DNA from: Anticarsia gemmatalis
Lineage: Eukaryota > Arthropoda > Insecta > Lepidoptera > Erebidae
Length of the DNA: 64,000 bases
NCBI RefSeq assembly: GCF_050436995.1
Contig: NC_134754.1
Location: forward strand, 7,557,001 to 7,621,000
Direction: 5' to 3'
Shown here piece after piece: positions 28,861 through 35,362 of this stretch (its first letter is position 1; every line of letters starts with the position of its first letter). Under the pieces are notes generated by a model, which saw only the letters and a list, made by a program, of their open reading frames with translations, searched no databases and had not been told where the DNA came from. The position numbers were made by a program, and so were the translations under genes.

Positions 28861-28894
<34 letters not shown>

Positions 28895-31800
28895 TTCCCA
28901 ACCTTTTGTGAACCACCGTTCCCTTTTGCAAGAAATAAATAAATTTTCCCTAACAGACATCCCGATATTATAATGTTTGTAATTTATTATTTGTTTTAAG
29001 ACCCGCTACCGCCCGAAAATCTCCACGGCCCACGAGGAACCTATGCACTATACTTATGTATTTTTTTTATGTATTGTTTCAGACTGTCGCTGACTGCGTG
29101 GAAGCGATTATCGGCACGTATCTCCTAAGTGGGGGTATTTTAGCAGCTATCAAAGTGATCGAATGGATGAAGATTATACCAGCACAGGTACCTATAATAT
29201 ATATAAATAAATAATAAATAAAAAAATAACTTTGTAGTCTACTGGGTATAACCATTACGATGTCTGAAAGCCTGTTATACTCAAAAATTTATGTCGAAGG
29301 GTATAAAATATACCCACGTTTCACCATTAACTATGTTAGTTAGTCTTATGTGTTCGGGGGCGTCCCTATTGCTATATACTGGGAACGTTACCAGAATTCG
29401 GGCTACTATTGAGAAATATTCTAATATAAATTAGAAAAAAATGTTTTTCCCAAGCCGGAAATCGAATCTGAGACCTCAGGATCAGCAAACTGAAACACCG
29501 CGCCACAGAGGCAGTATTCGTAATAAAAACAATGTTTGTAGGTAAAGCCGGCTTTATCCGACGGTTAATATACAGAATTAATGAATATGATTATTACCAT
29601 AACTCATCAATTATTTCAAATAGTTTCAACGATGAGGTACCTTCTACATAAGGACAAAGTAACAATGTTTTTTTATAATTCATAATGGTAGTATAATTTA
29701 GAACATTGTCATCATCATTTATGTTATTTTAGGGTTTCGTACCCAAAAGCTTAAAAACGTAACCCATTACTGTTCAAAAATAAAGAAGACGATGTGTTTC
29801 TGCTTAGTGGAGTCCTTTCTAAAACGGGTTTTTTCGCCATTATTTGGAAATAATGTCACGAAACCATTCTATTGGGAGTCCGGCTCGCACTTGGTCGGTT
29901 TTTTTACTAAGTTCGTCGTGTTATTTATTGTTACCTTTCTGGTAATTCTGATGAATAGTTGGTTATTGACGTGTGAGCTGTCCATTCAAAACACCCATTT
30001 TTTGTGGTTTAATTCAATCAAGAAAGTCCAGTATCGTGGTAGTATGAGCAATCACTGCAATTGCAAATAAGTCATTACAAATTACTATTCATGCTTATAA
30101 AAGAATACGGGAATTAGCGTGCAGGCTGCGACCACGGCCAGTGTAACCTGCGCCGAAACGTCAAGTTTTTCAAGAAAAAATGCGTGTTCGCGTTTCCCAA
30201 TTCTGTTATATCACAAACATGCAAGGTGAAAGGTTAAAAGTTATGAATATCCATACTGGAAGCATACATCAGACGTAAAATATTCTTTAAAAAAATGAGG
30301 CACTGTAATTTTTATTAGTGTTCGGTTGACTTCGGTTTTTTATTGTGCCTAAAGATGTGTCTTTAGATGATACACTTATTATTTTTTGTTAGTGATTCGT
30401 TCCTCCTGGCACGCAATTATAGCGACGTGGAATCACTTTGATTCAGTAGTTTTACGTACGTTTATGCAAGCGAATTGATGACATTAGGGTACCATGTATC
30501 CTTTAATCCCACACTTGATAAAAAGCTCTTTGTCTCAACGACCTACAATACAAGGCACGGTTTCACCACTTCTAGGTATCTATCAAATAGCTTCTTTGGT
30601 AGAATTTCGTCAGTTATTTCCAAACATTTGCCGTTCCTTTATGTAGTAGATCGTTATGTGTTATCTGATACTTATTTTAAAACTATGAAACTGATCCTTA
30701 GTATTTCAAGTTAAATTCCAATTAAATGGGTATCTTTTGTTTCAGGATTGTTTCGCCGATTTACTTCACAAATCCGTACCAACAGTTCTATCACAGAAAA
30801 AAGCAACGCAGAAGGACATAAATTTCTTATTATCGTACAGTCAAGAGGATGTAGAAACTATTCTCAATTATAAATTCAACGATGCATCTTTCTTATTAGA
30901 GGTAAATATTGTTGAACTTTGTGACAAAAACTATTCTGCTAACTCATGATTTTATTGCACTTCTTTGAGTCGTACCATGACAATATGATTAATTAATCAG
31001 ATTTTCTTTGATAGTAGTTTTACTTTGACAGCGCTATCGGTTCTGTATACGCCATCCATTTCTTCCCATCAGTCTGAAATTCAAAATATAATGGTTATAG
31101 CCACTGCTTAAAACGATTGTGATATTTCTTAAACAGAAATGGAAGATCTACCCCTGCATTTTTTTTCACTAGAGTGTTTTAGACATTTTGGTGTTACTTT
31201 CTAGTCATAGCTAACACCGCTAGATGGCATTGCTTGGCGTGTAGCTTTTTGTTTTTCCTAAACGATTAAATTTAAAATAGAATAATGGCAAATATTATGG
31301 AATTATTATTTTGCTTTTTTCCAGGCACTTTCCCATTCGTCGTACATTCGCAATAGGTTAACGGGTTCATACGAACGTCTCGAGTTCCTAGGTGATGCTG
31401 TGTTAGATTTCTTGATAACTTCGCATATCTTCGAAAATTGTAAGGACCTCAAGCCGGGTGAAATCACCGATCTGAGATCAGCTCTAGTCAACAATGTTAC
31501 TTTCGCTTCTTACGTCGTGAAGTTGGGACTGCACAAGTAAGTTTATTTATTTGTATCACCTTCATGCTGAGTTTATGTAGAGGCAAGTGAATGTCAATAT
31601 CGAATACTAGAATTCGCAAACAACATTTTTGTACGGAAACAATCTACCGATATAAAATAAAGAGTGTAACCTGTTGTTGTTTAGTCTGTTCTTTCAATAA
31701 ATTATTAATATTTTTTTTATTCTTACCAATATTTTGTTCAAGTATTGGTAGAGGCCTGAAAATTAACCTATGACTATAATATAAAGAGAACATTTCATTA

Positions 31801-33449
31801 AACACTTTTATGTGCCGTTAAATTGTATGGTATGGGAACTAAAATTACTTATATATTTCAGATTCTTATGTTCAGAGTTAAATCCTACTCTATCGAAAGC
31901 TATCATGATGTTCGTTGACCACCAAGAGCAGAGAGACCACGAGATTGTGGAAGATGTATTATACTTGATCGACGAAGAAGAATGTCATATCGCTGAATAT
32001 GTTGAAGTTCCTAAGGTATGTATTTAAAAGTACTACTATATTTCAATAACATTAAATCTTTTGTACCAGAGTGGTCTACCAGTTGATTGCAATCGCTGGT
32101 TGATGAAAAGTCTTGCCCCCGGTTTCTGAGGTACATTTAGCGGTAGTTTACCTATTCAATAGCGTTTAAACTCATATGAAAAATACAGTTTGAATAGATA
32201 AACTACCGCTAAATGTGCCTCAGAAACCGGGCACTAGTCCAGTCCGTCGAGGCTTAAGGAAACTTTAATAAAACGTAATTTGATATGCAGGTACCTAATT
32301 GGTAGATCGCAAAAAGTCTAGCCAACAAAAAAGTAGCTCTTGTATCCAATTGCATTGACTACATTGGTCTGTTATATTTATACAATTTAGACTTTTTTGC
32401 TACTATTATACTATGGTTACTGGTCAACCTAGAGTCAAAGATGTTCAAGCCGTCCGAGAAGCTTTTGACGCGGCTTAACGACTGTTATCTTAGTAGACAA
32501 CAGCCGGGACCGACTTTTTACGTGCCCTCCGAAGCACGGAGACCCATCAATAGAATGACCGCGTGAAGGGTTGCTTAACCCACAGATCGATAACCGACCG
32601 GTGCTATTAAAGGCCATGAATCTCATTTTTAACAATTTTCAGGTCTTAAGTGATGTTTTTGAAGCATTAGTAGGAGCGATGTACTTGGACAGCGGCGGTA
32701 ACCTACCTCAAGTCTGGTCTGTGGTCTACCGTATAATGAGCAAGGAGATACACTCATTCACCAGCCGTATACCACAACAGCCGGTCAGAGTACTGCATGA
32801 GAGAATCCACGCGTGTCCTTCCTTCGGGTAATTACAATTATCTTTGTGTACTTGTCTAAAGTAGTTCAATGTATCGGTATTTTTTTAGTTTTGAACAACT
32901 TTTATATCTGAAGGCTTAGGCTCTTTCTCAATTTAAGTAACATGTTATAGGGGGCGAGCTTGTTGCCGTACACGGGGCCCGTTACCAGACTAAATACGGG
33001 CTACTTGAGAATATTTTTATATAAAATAGAATATGACAATCGAACCCGACACCTCTCGATAGCAGTCGTATACATTATACTACCGCCTTGATCACAACGG
33101 CATTTATTAAGGGTTTTGCCAAAAATAGTACCATTCGTCATCGTACGTTTCTATATCCCGCACTCCACATGTGTTATATCGCATCTTCAGAGGAAGAATG
33201 ACTTAACATTGAACCTTAACCAAGTCGCTTACGCCTTTATCCCGCTTAAGGACGATATGTGTATACGCATTTACCATTATTTTCTATTTCAGCGAGGTTG
33301 TAGTTGTAGATCCAGATATACCGAGGATGAAAGCGTCAGTGACCATCACGAAGAACGATCGGCAATACACAGTGTACGGCATCGGAAAAAACAAATCTCA
33401 AGCCAAGCGAGCGGCGGCGAAAGTAGCACTGAAACTTTTAAGCTTATAA
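600..33449 (+). CDS. Dcr-2: Dicer endoribonuclease, Dicer-2 type (5' end outside window)
   Basis: This RNase III enzyme cuts long dsRNA into siRNAs in the cytoplasm. I assembled 24 exons by GT-AG sites and phase: 600-712, 1397-1502, 2000-2184, 2617-2729, 4091-4232, 4891-5165, 5491-5668, 5855-5934, 6211-6349, 6720-6934, 7314-7396, 7818-7931, 9731-9827, 10735-10843, 11251-11426, 11801-12034, 12352-12487, 20316-20504, 29083-29187, 30746-30901, 31325-31536, 31862-32015, 32643-32827, 33293-33449. They encode 1216 residues and a stop. Domain order is helicase motif VI (GRARSAESSYVILI), Dicer dimerisation domain, PAZ, RNase IIIa, RNase IIIb and one dsRBD. Dicer-2 is preferred over Dicer-1 because of the wording of the dimerisation domain (SLLNRYCMTLPSDKFT, later LPNLKSAKRSAAL), ERAETLGDSFLK in RNase IIIa and SYERLEFLGDAVLDFLIT in RNase IIIb; this rests on remembered family patterns. 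About 450 N-terminal helicase residues should lie before the window. Confidence 0.87.
786..1029 (+). mobile_element. Non-autonomous Helitron-like element, family A
   Basis: It starts with TCCATACT and an AT-rich TATTATAAATGCGAAAG block, then a (GTCT)n run. It ends in a small hairpin (GAC-GAA-GTC) followed by GGGTAAAAGTTAG. A TC start, a hairpin near the 3' end and a final [C/T]TAG are the usual Helitron marks. It has no coding capacity. Confidence 0.6.
1058..1227 (+). mobile_element. tRNA-derived SINE, copy 1
   Basis: The head has an A-box-like TGGCGCAGTCAGTAG and a B-box GGTTCGATTCC in tRNA spacing. A shared non-tRNA tail with AGCAGCCCGAA follows. The acceptor stem does not pair fully, so this is not a functional tRNA gene. 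Related copies lie on the minus strand at 29340-29515 and 32945-33100. Confidence 0.65.
1539..1792 (+). mobile_element. Non-autonomous Helitron-like element, family B, copy 1
   Basis: It starts TCTATACTAATATTATAAAG. The inside contains CGCGCTAATCTCAGGAACTA. The 3' end has the hairpin CGCAA-GCGAAG-TTGCG, then eight bases and CTGG. This is the Helitron 3' plan (stem-loop, short spacer, CTRR). Confidence 0.65.
2235..2345 (+). repeat. Dispersed repeat, 'GCCCAGCAGTGGGAC' type
   Basis: The text has AATTGGCTAACGTGGTGGA, a GGGAGGAGA block and CCCAGCAGTGGGACG. Other copies are at 50876-50985 (+) and 53095-53205 (-). It looks like the 3' tail of a retroelement. Confidence 0.55.
2788..3000 (+). mobile_element. 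Helitron-like element, family A, copy 2 (diverged 3' part)
   Basis: It has the TCCATACTAATATTATAAAT start and a 13-unit GTCT run (about 2820-2873). Homology to the other family A copies fades near 3000, where the sequence continues into a different segment containing CTAGATGGCGCTACTGG. The short ORFs read through this copy are not genes. Confidence 0.55.
3400..3486 (-). repeat. 5S-like SINE head fragment
   Basis: On the minus strand the text has GGTTAAGCTACGCTTGCC and TGGATGGGTGACC. This matches the head of the SINE at 198-566 and fits 5S rRNA box C. The body is missing. It abuts a Helitron-like copy that starts at 3491. Confidence 0.5.
3491..3725 (+). mobile_element. Helitron-like element, family B, copy 2
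   Basis: It shares the GAACGCGCTAATCTCAGGAA core and the CGCAA-GCGAAG-TTGCG hairpin, then CGGGTGAGCTAG. The 5' end is more diverged than in copy 1. Confidence 0.6.
4327..4406. mobile_element. MITE-like 80-bp element with perfect 21-bp inverted ends
   Basis: The left arm 4327-4347 (AAAGCTACTATAATATGTTTA without its last base is the motif) and the right arm 4386-4406 are exact inverted copies, 38 nt apart. It lies in a Dicer-2 intron and has no coding capacity. Confidence 0.6.
4589..4640. repeat. Perfect 24-bp hairpin with 4-nt loop
   Basis: The left arm 4589-4612 and right arm 4617-4640 are exact inverted copies around TGCG. It lies in the same Dicer-2 intron as the 4327-4406 inverted repeat. 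It could be a collapsed MITE or a fold-back of recent origin. Confidence 0.75.
4891..7396 (+). CDS. Dcr-2: Dicer-2 exons: platform and PAZ domain
   Basis: Six exons (4891-5165, 5491-5668, 5855-5934, 6211-6349, 6720-6934, 7314-7396). They encode the platform (YHYFLFDQVLGIAKKFLVF, then VNCMYVVPL and DIDWNLI) and PAZ. PAZ shows YVVTPWYRVLPDRYIV, DYYADKYKLDV, QPLLEVKNIS and the family-typical LPRAATINAF. PAZ anchors the 3' overhang of the dsRNA end. All six exons are open and phases join without conflict. The introns are short (about 150-400 nt). Confidence 0.85.
7818..11426 (+). CDS. Dcr-2: Dicer-2 exons: PAZ to RNase IIIa connector
   Basis: Four exons (7818-7931, 9731-9827, 10735-10843, 11251-11426) joining PAZ to RNase IIIa. 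The first is a Lys/Glu/Ser-rich low-complexity stretch (SSSAIKRKSTEEDN) that could hold a nuclear localisation-like basic cluster. The others carry DDEWLPTETDMQVVITSLL and LNLEYPWDEKIEPIDIDR. The second and third flank the composite Helitron-like repeat at 9991-10465. I assign these exons by phase and position; the sequence itself is poorly conserved in the family. Confidence 0.78.
8655..8870 (+). mobile_element. Degenerate tRNA-like SINE
   Basis: A degraded A-box (AGCTGAGTGGTAATAG) and B-box-like (GGATTTGAATTTG) are followed by a tail with TTGCATTGTCTGAGAG and CCAACCGCACGAGGCCA. The pattern is common in moth SINEs; the assignment is by resemblance. Confidence 0.4.
9264..9411. mobile_element. 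148-bp MITE with about 30-bp inverted ends
   Basis: The left end GGCGCTCCCACACAGCA and the inverted right end GGTGCTCCCACACAGCA differ at one base. Similarity continues inward through ATATAACGTTA. No clear target-site duplication is visible. It lies in the Dicer-2 intron 7932-9730. Confidence 0.6.
9991..10465 (-). mobile_element. Composite Helitron-like element (family A 5' end, family B 3' end)
   Basis: On the minus strand it begins TCCATACTAATATTATAAAT with a (GTCT)n run, as in family A. It ends with the family B hairpin and GGGTCAGCTAG. Both family bodies are present in one unit of about 475 bp. It lies in a Dicer-2 intron. Confidence 0.6.
11801..29187 (+). CDS. Dcr-2: Dicer-2 exons: RNase IIIa domain
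   Basis: Four exons (11801-12034, 12352-12487, 20316-20504, 29083-29187). The signature ERAETLGDSFLKFA gives the first acidic pair (Glu, Asp), and TVADCVEAIIGTYLLSGG gives the second (Asp, Glu), so the catalytic residues of this half-site look intact. The signature has Ala where many RNase III proteins have Leu (ERLE). The domain is split by two introns of about 7.8 and 8.6 kb. The first contains the antisense epoxide hydrolase gene and the second contains the R1-clade retrotransposon. Confidence 0.85.
12488..14090. other. Left part of giant Dicer-2 intron, no coding exon seen
   Basis: Between the Dicer exon ending 12487 and the epoxide hydrolase stop, I see AT-rich sequence and one tRNA-like SINE (about 12870-13085, minus). 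A TTTATT at 13832-13837 is a possible poly(A) signal of the antisense gene. Confidence 0.5.
12870..13085 (-). mobile_element. tRNA-derived SINE
   Basis: On the minus strand it has TTGGCGCAGTAGTTAACGAG (A-box-like) and GGGTTCGAACCC (B-box). A tail ending near TGTGTGGTTTGTCCAAT follows. Its family differs from the 1058-1227 copy. Confidence 0.55.
14091..17166 (-). CDS. JHEH: Juvenile hormone epoxide hydrolase, nested antisense in Dicer-2 intron
   Basis: This ER-membrane alpha/beta hydrolase opens the epoxide of juvenile hormone and ends its activity. Coding exons are 16981-17166, 16383-16775, 15778-15935, 15261-15451, 14490-14718 and 14091-14310. They total 1377 nt and 458 residues, close to the usual 460. 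An N-terminal membrane anchor (VAVVILSILIGLFITYTY) is followed by the epoxide hydrolase N-terminal motif QRWWG. The oxyanion motif HGWP is at about 152-155, the nucleophile Asp about 227 in GDWGS and the catalytic His about 428 in DYGGHFAALH. The acid is probably Glu401 (inferred). An acceptor CAG directly precedes the ATG at 17166, so a non-coding 5' exon must lie at higher coordinates. The gene is intact. A paralogous epoxide hydrolase cannot be excluded without a tree. Confidence 0.88.
17167..20315. other. Right part of giant Dicer-2 intron / upstream of JHEH
   Basis: No coding exon is visible. The JHEH 5' UTR exon and promoter should lie here. CACGTG (in GCGCACGTGCG near 18503-18513) and CACGCG occur about 1.3 kb upstream of the JHEH start, but such E-box matches are weak evidence. 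A 12-bp inverted repeat lies at 18990-19019. Confidence 0.4.
20605..20802 (-). mobile_element. Helitron-like element, family C
   Basis: On the minus strand it starts TCCTACTAATATCATAAATG and continues with a TGGATGAACGGATGGATG stretch. It ends with GGACGAAGTC and then a CTAG. This matches the other Helitron-like families in ends but not in body. It lies 100 bp after a Dicer-2 exon. Confidence 0.55.
22234..22272 (+). repeat. Poly(T) tract, 39 nt
   Basis: An uninterrupted run of about 39 T. It is followed by ATGACA and could be the poly(A) tail of a minus-strand retroelement insertion. The second tract at 22456-22481 is also followed by ATGA. Confidence 0.8.
22456..22481 (+). repeat. Poly(T) tract, 26 nt
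   Basis: An uninterrupted run of about 26 T, again followed by ATGA. It lies 105 bp before the 5' target-site duplication of the LINE. Confidence 0.8.
22587..22602 (+). repeat. 5' target-site duplication of the LINE
   Basis: GGTTCCCAACCTTTTG, identical to 28893-28908. An extra A may extend it by one base, although the poly(A) makes that ambiguous. Confidence 0.9.
23275..25380 (+). CDS. LINE ORF1: Gag-like nucleic-acid-binding protein
   Basis: 701 residues from the ATG at 23275; an in-frame ATG at 23329 (MEPELQNEN) is an alternative start. The N-terminal part is low complexity. A coiled coil lies around residues 208-268 (ENHRLQAEIDSLRQEMEALQ), followed by Lys/Gly-rich and Pro/Ala-rich linkers. 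Three zinc knuckles lie at about 605-663: CYKCLCTGHTRAKC, CFRCGQLGHKAAMC, and a longer-spaced third (CVIC...H...C). In R1-clade elements this protein packages the element RNA. The stop TAA is two bases before the ORF2 ATG. Confidence 0.9.
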   Translation: MRPLPRWTLCCSHTRGNIMEPELQNENLVVEEERGKVTNNLPGRSGRGRFVLTSCGRSQSSGPSGKNWQNESISDLSMVDSGSERSEVVSDHPENLKRRYLRKRPIVVQEDFLVPPGRELEAPSKSRKVRKAKKVESAMNAAANLSLEGSRGDAEPLMSDSASSAGVRGQSYVGRSMLSTEDLPAADIALKIYDNLDEMLIVTDHSLNLKGTSKKRLKDASKAIKDLTSTLSKRSVNEETLSLKLENHRLQAEIDSLRQEMEALQQYVASIPASQPEARDVRPGQVSQPVAVDSIMERALADLRLMVDARLGAIEARLPPEPRIRPPLAADKNKEAAPVAPVVSPTSVSAPTPSLKRGKKGKGKGKKTVEALSAPSTTVSIAVEPGTASKDSWNTVVRRKGNKSKAAATASFSGTKKTPPSKGKPKPTAALRPPSTSAIVLALTPEALASGVTYRVILDKAKSSIVLAEHGIAGGCQIRETATGARILEIAEDKEGLKADSLASALGAVLGDVAKVSRPVKSAEMRVLGLDDSASPEEVSAAVARAGGCSVQAVSCGKVQRDPRGLGTAWVRCPVAAAKKVAEAGRLLVGWVSARVKVAEPKPIRCYKCLCTGHTRAKCISEVDRSDVCFRCGQLGHKAAMCSAKPNCVICAAAKKTAGHKLGGPACANPRLKLTTKPSSTINGRGRDEPSGVEEVAMVVA
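25383..28535 (+). CDS. LINE ORF2: endonuclease and reverse transcriptase
   Basis: 1050 residues, uninterrupted. The N-terminal APE-type endonuclease shows QANLNHC, VVAEPYRIP, VAGDFNAKSEVWGS and the catalytic SDH in LSDHRYIRF. The reverse transcriptase spans about residues 430-720, with TAPGPDGIPG, GFRRGRSTID, SLDIANAFN, GVPQGSVLGP and the active-site YADD near residue 662. A C-terminal zinc knuckle CHHCGAVEDTAVHTLSEC is near residue 950. No RNase H domain is seen. Together these make target-primed reverse transcription possible. Antisense ORFs over this region are shadows. Confidence 0.93.
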   Translation: MATLRFLQANLNHCAAAQDLFVQSMAQWQLHIGVVAEPYRIPSCDDWVGDMDGLVALYRQTSAGSPPFEKVAKGRGCVAASVGTIVVVACYCTPNCRLSDFEEFLVEVSRLVRWGQQTQVIVAGDFNAKSEVWGSPATSVRGKALEEWAAASGLVFANRGSVNTCVRHNGGSIVDLTIVSTALARRVQGWQVLEGEETLSDHRYIRFEVLSSPATLSIPDRAPREAGPRWVLGRLDRERLVEAALVQAWSSPPEGPTDIESEAAGLVSAMSSVCDAAMPRARLNSPRRQAYWWSPELAQLRAACVSARRRYARSRRRRRDEAREAVLYAAYVECRKTLTAAIRDSKRTAWEEFLQTLELDPWGRPYRLVRAKLRPWAPPVTESLQPELLQQVVSTLFPDRGGHTPPSMTAEGVVLEEEAVMPELTLTELRSAVAKFKGRNTAPGPDGIPGRIWALALPDALETRALQLFSTCLEQGCFPRRWKSGKLVLIRKEGRPHDSPSAYRPIVLLDEVGKLFERVLAARLTEHLEKHGPDLNEHQFGFRRGRSTIDAVSRVRALTKEAVEGRGVVVAVSLDIANAFNTLPWRCIEEALKYHRVPEYLRRVLSSYLSDRYIVYPARDRWYRTAVTCGVPQGSVLGPTLWNIGYDWVLRAQLETGVGVTCYADDTLVTAHGNTHREAAALATAGVASIVGRIRAIGLNVALDKSEAIVFHGPRNAPPDGAHIVVGGVTIGIGRAMRYLGIVLDSRWNFKDHFRRLAPRIIGAAGALGRLLPNIGGPGDVCRRLYTGVVRSMALYGAPIWADALRRENIAVLRRPQRVLAIRAVRGYATVSFEAACVLAGTPPWDLEAKVLANVYRRTAEARARGTGLELEIIARWRQESRRDILRTWTERLEDPSAGVLTIGAIRPVLSEWTSRGHGTSTYCLTQVLSGHGCFGRYLWKVARREPTAECHHCGAVEDTAVHTLSECAAWTEQRARLVAVVGADLSLPAVVRAMACDASAWRAMSTFSQEVISRKEEAERAREVDPLAAQMRRRRAGRRRLAHDRRIPP
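28893..28908 (+). repeat. 3' target-site duplication of the LINE
   Basis: GGTTCCCAACCTTTTG directly follows the poly(A) tail. The perfect identity with the 5' copy points to a young insertion. Confidence 0.9.
28909..29082. repeat. Possible relic hAT-like sequence hit by the LINE
   Basis: The target text GGTTCCCAACCTTTTG followed by GTGAACCACCG resembles hAT-type termini, and ACGGCCCACGAGGAACC occurs about 110 bp later. This suggests the LINE landed in an old DNA transposon. The evidence is resemblance only. Confidence 0.3.
29340..29515 (-). mobile_element. tRNA-derived SINE, copy 2
   Basis: On the minus strand it starts TGCCTCTGTGGCGCGGTG. A B-box-like CAGATTCGATTTCC and the family tail AGTAGCCCGAATTC follow. 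It matches the layout of 1058-1227. Confidence 0.6.
29731..29900 (+). repeat. Dispersed repeat fragment related to 8-125
   Basis: The text AGGGTTTCGTACCCAAAAG and AACCCATTACTGTTC parallels the start of the window. The family is unnamed. Confidence 0.4.
30115..30215 (+). repeat. 'GCCGAAACGTCAAG' repeat, copy 1
   Basis: The core GCGCCGAAACGTCAAG with a following GCGTGTTCGCGTTTCCC recurs in diverged form at 63735-63815. It is probably a dispersed retroelement tail. Confidence 0.4.
30746..32827 (+). CDS. Dcr-2: Dicer-2 exons: RNase IIIb domain
   Basis: Four exons (30746-30901, 31325-31536, 31862-32015, 32643-32827). The signature YERLEFLGDAVLDFLIT is canonical, followed by TDLRSALVNNVTFA. The second acidic site is in SDVFEALVGAMYLDSGG. 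All catalytic Glu and Asp positions are present, so both RNase III half-sites should be active. The exon at 32643 follows an intron that holds a hairpin MITE and a SINE-body fragment. Confidence 0.88.
32116..32231. mobile_element. Hairpin MITE (CCGGTTTCTGAGG family), copy 1
   Basis: The inverted ends CCGGTTTCTGAGGTACATTT and AAATGTGCCTCAGAAACCGG extend inward through TAGCGGTAGTTTA. The whole element folds back. Copy 2 is at 52515-52635. It lies in a Dicer-2 intron. Confidence 0.7.
32430..32575 (-). repeat. SINE-body fragment related to 198-566
   Basis: On the minus strand the text has CTCCGTGCTTCGGAGGGCA and AGTCGGTCCCGGCTGTTG, which parallel the body of the 5S-like SINE. It is partial. Confidence 0.5.
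32945..33100 (-). mobile_element. tRNA-derived SINE, copy 3
   Basis: The B-box GGGTTCGATTG and the tail AGTAGCCCGTATTTAG on the minus strand match the family of 1058-1227. It lies in the last Dicer-2 intron. Confidence 0.55.
33293..33449 (+). CDS. Dcr-2: Dicer-2 last coding exon: dsRNA-binding domain
   Basis: The last exon encodes a single C-terminal dsRBD. The second half of the fold is clear: VYGIGKNKSQAKRAAAKVAL, with the Lys-rich N-cap and Ala-rich helix 2. The stop TAA is at 33447-33449, only four residues after the helix, which is normal for Dicer. Confidence 0.87.
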
Positions 33450-33639
33450 ATTGTTTTTTAAACCTCACTGTAGGGCGATTTTCTACCGCTATCGACTATC
33501 GACAATTTTTGTATGAAATACTAATCAGCGCCCCTAGCGTATTTTGCAAGTACTATTTTTTCAAGTATTTTTAATGTCAAACACTCACTGGTTGACAGTA
33601 GATGGTAGAAAATTTGTCTACAGATGGGGGTTTAAATAC

Positions 33640-33645
33640 AATAAA
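33640..33645 (+). terminator. Candidate poly(A) signal of Dicer-2
   Basis: AATAAA lies 191 nt after the Dicer stop codon. It is the first canonical signal on this strand downstream of the stop. Longer 3' UTRs ending further downstream are possible. Confidence 0.5.
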
Positions 33646-35362
33646 GAGCATAACGTGATTAATTTATATAATCTTGGGAAAGTGTGAATAAGAATTTAAA
33701 TTAATAGCTTATTCATTGCATGATGTGTCCTCCTTTATTTTGCTATACGCGTTTTCCCATGAAAATTGTTTATGAAAACAGTGGTTTGCATTAGGTATAT
33801 GAAAAATAGAAATACATAAATAGGTACAGCTTTTATCGCGCTCTCTCTAGGAGACGCTCCTTATACACTACACACAAAATATTAATCGTTTATAGAAACA
33901 GATAAAAATATATATTTTTGTGTATGTGAGCGATAAAATATATTTTATTTGATGTCAGTTAAAATAAATAAGTATCCTAGGTTTAGGTTTTAGTTAATGA
34001 ATGTTTTCTGGTCGTTGTTTTACAAGAGAATATTAAATTTGAAATTTATTTTGTCTTGATAATTGTGTGTAAATGTTATATTTTTAAGTATGTATCTCAG
34101 TTGCATTTGAACGATTATTCTTTAAGGAAAATGTGGGTGCCAAAGAAATTGTGTTAAGTAATTTATTAAAATTTGGTATTGATTGGTCGAGTTTTTGGTA
34201 ATGTGGTTTTTTTTACCGATGACTATGCTAAATTTGGAATTATACTTGTCAGTATCAAGGTGCCGTCGGAAACGGCAATATTAAATAAAGATATCATTTT
34301 TATGGAGAAACTCAAATTGATGCCGACTTGTATAATTGAGAGATTAGTTGACGACAGGGGTTTGGTGGTGACGTTAAATTTATTTTAGAGATAACACTTG
34401 AAAATTTATAGAATGTGGGAAAACCTGGAATATTGTCAGAGTTCCAAGCAATATGGTTATGTATCTTTATTCTTATAACATCATTATATCTTTCCTTGGT
34501 ATTTTAACAACTTTAGGAACATGCTAAGATAACTAGTAGGTAGTAAATAATAATTCCTGATCTAACACTATTATAAAGACATGTGATTATTTACTTATTT
34601 ATTATACGATCGACGATATGTAAAAAGGTATATACAGGGAGTGTTTTAAGCGTAGGCTTAGTCTTTCCAGAGTTGCATAATCGTTCATATGCTCTGACTC
34701 TTAACCTAGGTCATATAGTCTTAAAGAAAGATAGTAATAACGTGTTTTTTATGTGTAGTAACACAATTTTATATGCACTAAAGATTTTGTATCAAGTGGT
34801 GCGCATCTGAAAATACTGCAACACTTTTATATATAAAAATATTTTATTTTGAGCTTATTTTTTATAGTTATCCTATTTTGAAATTATAATTTTATCTCTT
34901 CATATAAGGTTGCTAAATAGTATGATTTACTTTTATTCCTTACTTTTCATTTTTTGAAAGCCTATATTTTCAAGGATGGCGTGATGTAATTGTCGCTTAT
35001 ATCAAACATTATAGGTTTTAATTTGTTGATGCATTATATATTATGTTAGTTTCGGTAGTTATGTAAGTAGATAGAGTTAGAATATTATAAAACGATTATA
35101 TTTTTTCCTATTTATTTGTTTGCTTGCTAGGTTTGTACATAAACGTATGCATTGTCGTGTCCAATTTTGCGATGGAAGTTTATTTTTCAAGTTGTCGTTT
35201 TGCAGGGCCAATAAATTAGTCTTGTAAGAGCAAGCCCGCTCTAGAGACTGACTCGTCACTTTTTTTTAAATATACGGACTCTGGAGTGTCATTCAGTTGT
35301 CACGTCGTTACGTGCGTGCATTTTTATACATTTCCTTGGACATGATAGTGACGAAACAGTCA
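33646..35362. other. Dicer-2 downstream region, nothing coding seen
   Basis: AT-rich sequence. Short ORFs here (such as 34173-34388) have no recognisable motif, no splice context and no codon bias. It may be an extended 3' UTR. Confidence 0.5.

Larger units (their letters stand above)
22603..28892 (+). mobile_element. Full-length R1-clade non-LTR retrotransposon
   Basis: This LINE of about 6.29 kb is bounded by a 16-bp direct repeat GGTTCCCAACCTTTTG at 22587-22602 and 28893-28908. It ends in a poly(A) of about 29 nt. It has a 5' UTR (about 670 nt), ORF1, ORF2 and a 3' UTR (28536-28863). Both ORFs are uninterrupted. It is strongly GC-rich inside AT-rich host DNA and lies in sense orientation in a Dicer-2 intron. 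The clade is assigned from the ORF1 triple zinc knuckle and the ORF2 endonuclease, RT and terminal CCHC layout. The family (R1, TRAS, SART, Waldo or other) was not resolved. The target is not rDNA or a telomeric repeat. Confidence 0.9.

Noticed and set aside
600..33449. Naming the gene Dicer-1
   Set aside because: The dimerisation domain, RNase IIIb text and short C-terminus fit Dicer-2 patterns better, but only an alignment would settle it.
34173..34388. 71-codon ORF downstream of Dicer-2
   Set aside because: No motif, AT-rich, and within the likely 3' UTR or spacer.
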